From: Candidatus Methylomirabilota bacterium | Lineage (GTDB): Bacteria; Methylomirabilota; Methylomirabilia; Methylomirabilales; Methylomirabilaceae | DNA length: 6,785 nucleotides | Direction: 5' to 3' | Assembly (NCBI GenBank): GCA_016200385.1 | Contig: JACQEV010000226.1 | Coordinates: forward strand, 1 to 6,785 | Shown here: piece by piece, positions 6,769-6,785 of the stretch | Numbering within the stretch: the stretch's first letter is position 1 | Layout of the letters: each line of letters opens with the position of its first letter | Program-made: the position numbers and the translations under genes | Notes under the pieces: generated by a model | Told to the model about the DNA's origin: nothing | Databases searched by the model: none | Seen by the model: only the letters and a program-made list of their open reading frames with translations

Positions 6769-6785
6769 GGCTTTCACCATAAATC

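Noticed and set aside
6600..6782. 60-codon + strand open frame at the window end
   Set aside because: It lies almost wholly within the inverted-repeat element. Its Arg/Ser-rich translation ending in RFAQDDRLSP is the usual product of reading through this kind of repeat.

Overview
The window is a GC-rich, tightly packed bacterial operon with every supported gene on the + strand. In order it encodes: electron transfer flavoprotein beta and alpha subunits (40-846 and 856-1845); a 660-residue membrane iron-sulfur oxidoreductase of the ETF:menaquinone oxidoreductase (EMO) type (1853-3835); a small ferritin-like helical protein (3832-4269); and the two subunits of a split adenosylcobalamin-dependent acyl-CoA mutase (4298-5992 and 6111-6527). 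Gaps of 9, 7, -4 and 28 bases between the first five genes indicate one transcript. The last gene is separated by a 118-base spacer that holds a repeat.

How the genes work together: ETF takes electrons from acyl-CoA dehydrogenases. EMO, which has a NarI-like haem-b membrane part and an HdrD-like cytoplasmic part, passes them to the quinone pool. The mutase rearranges the carbon skeleton of an acyl-CoA. It would usually be labelled methylmalonyl-CoA mutase. However, the two residues that hold the free carboxylate of methylmalonyl-CoA (Tyr89 and Arg207 in the Propionibacterium enzyme) are Phe89 and Gln207 here. That is the isobutyryl-CoA mutase (ICM) signature, and the 564 + 138 residue split also matches IcmA/IcmB. 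The operon therefore reads best as a module for branched or short-chain acyl-CoA oxidation: isobutyryl-CoA and butyryl-CoA are interconverted, then dehydrogenated, with electrons going to quinone. No acyl-CoA dehydrogenase, mutase chaperone GTPase or epimerase lies in the window.

Two non-coding repeat elements are visible. One is a double-hairpin palindromic element between the mutase subunit genes (about 5995-6080). The other is a 161-base element with terminal inverted repeats after the last gene (6608-6768). Both look like interspersed bacterial repeat families.

The organism cannot be fixed from this sequence. The high GC, HdrD-like EMO and these repeat types fit an environmental respiratory bacterium. 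Methylomirabilota (NC10) or a similar deep lineage is a low-confidence guess from memory.
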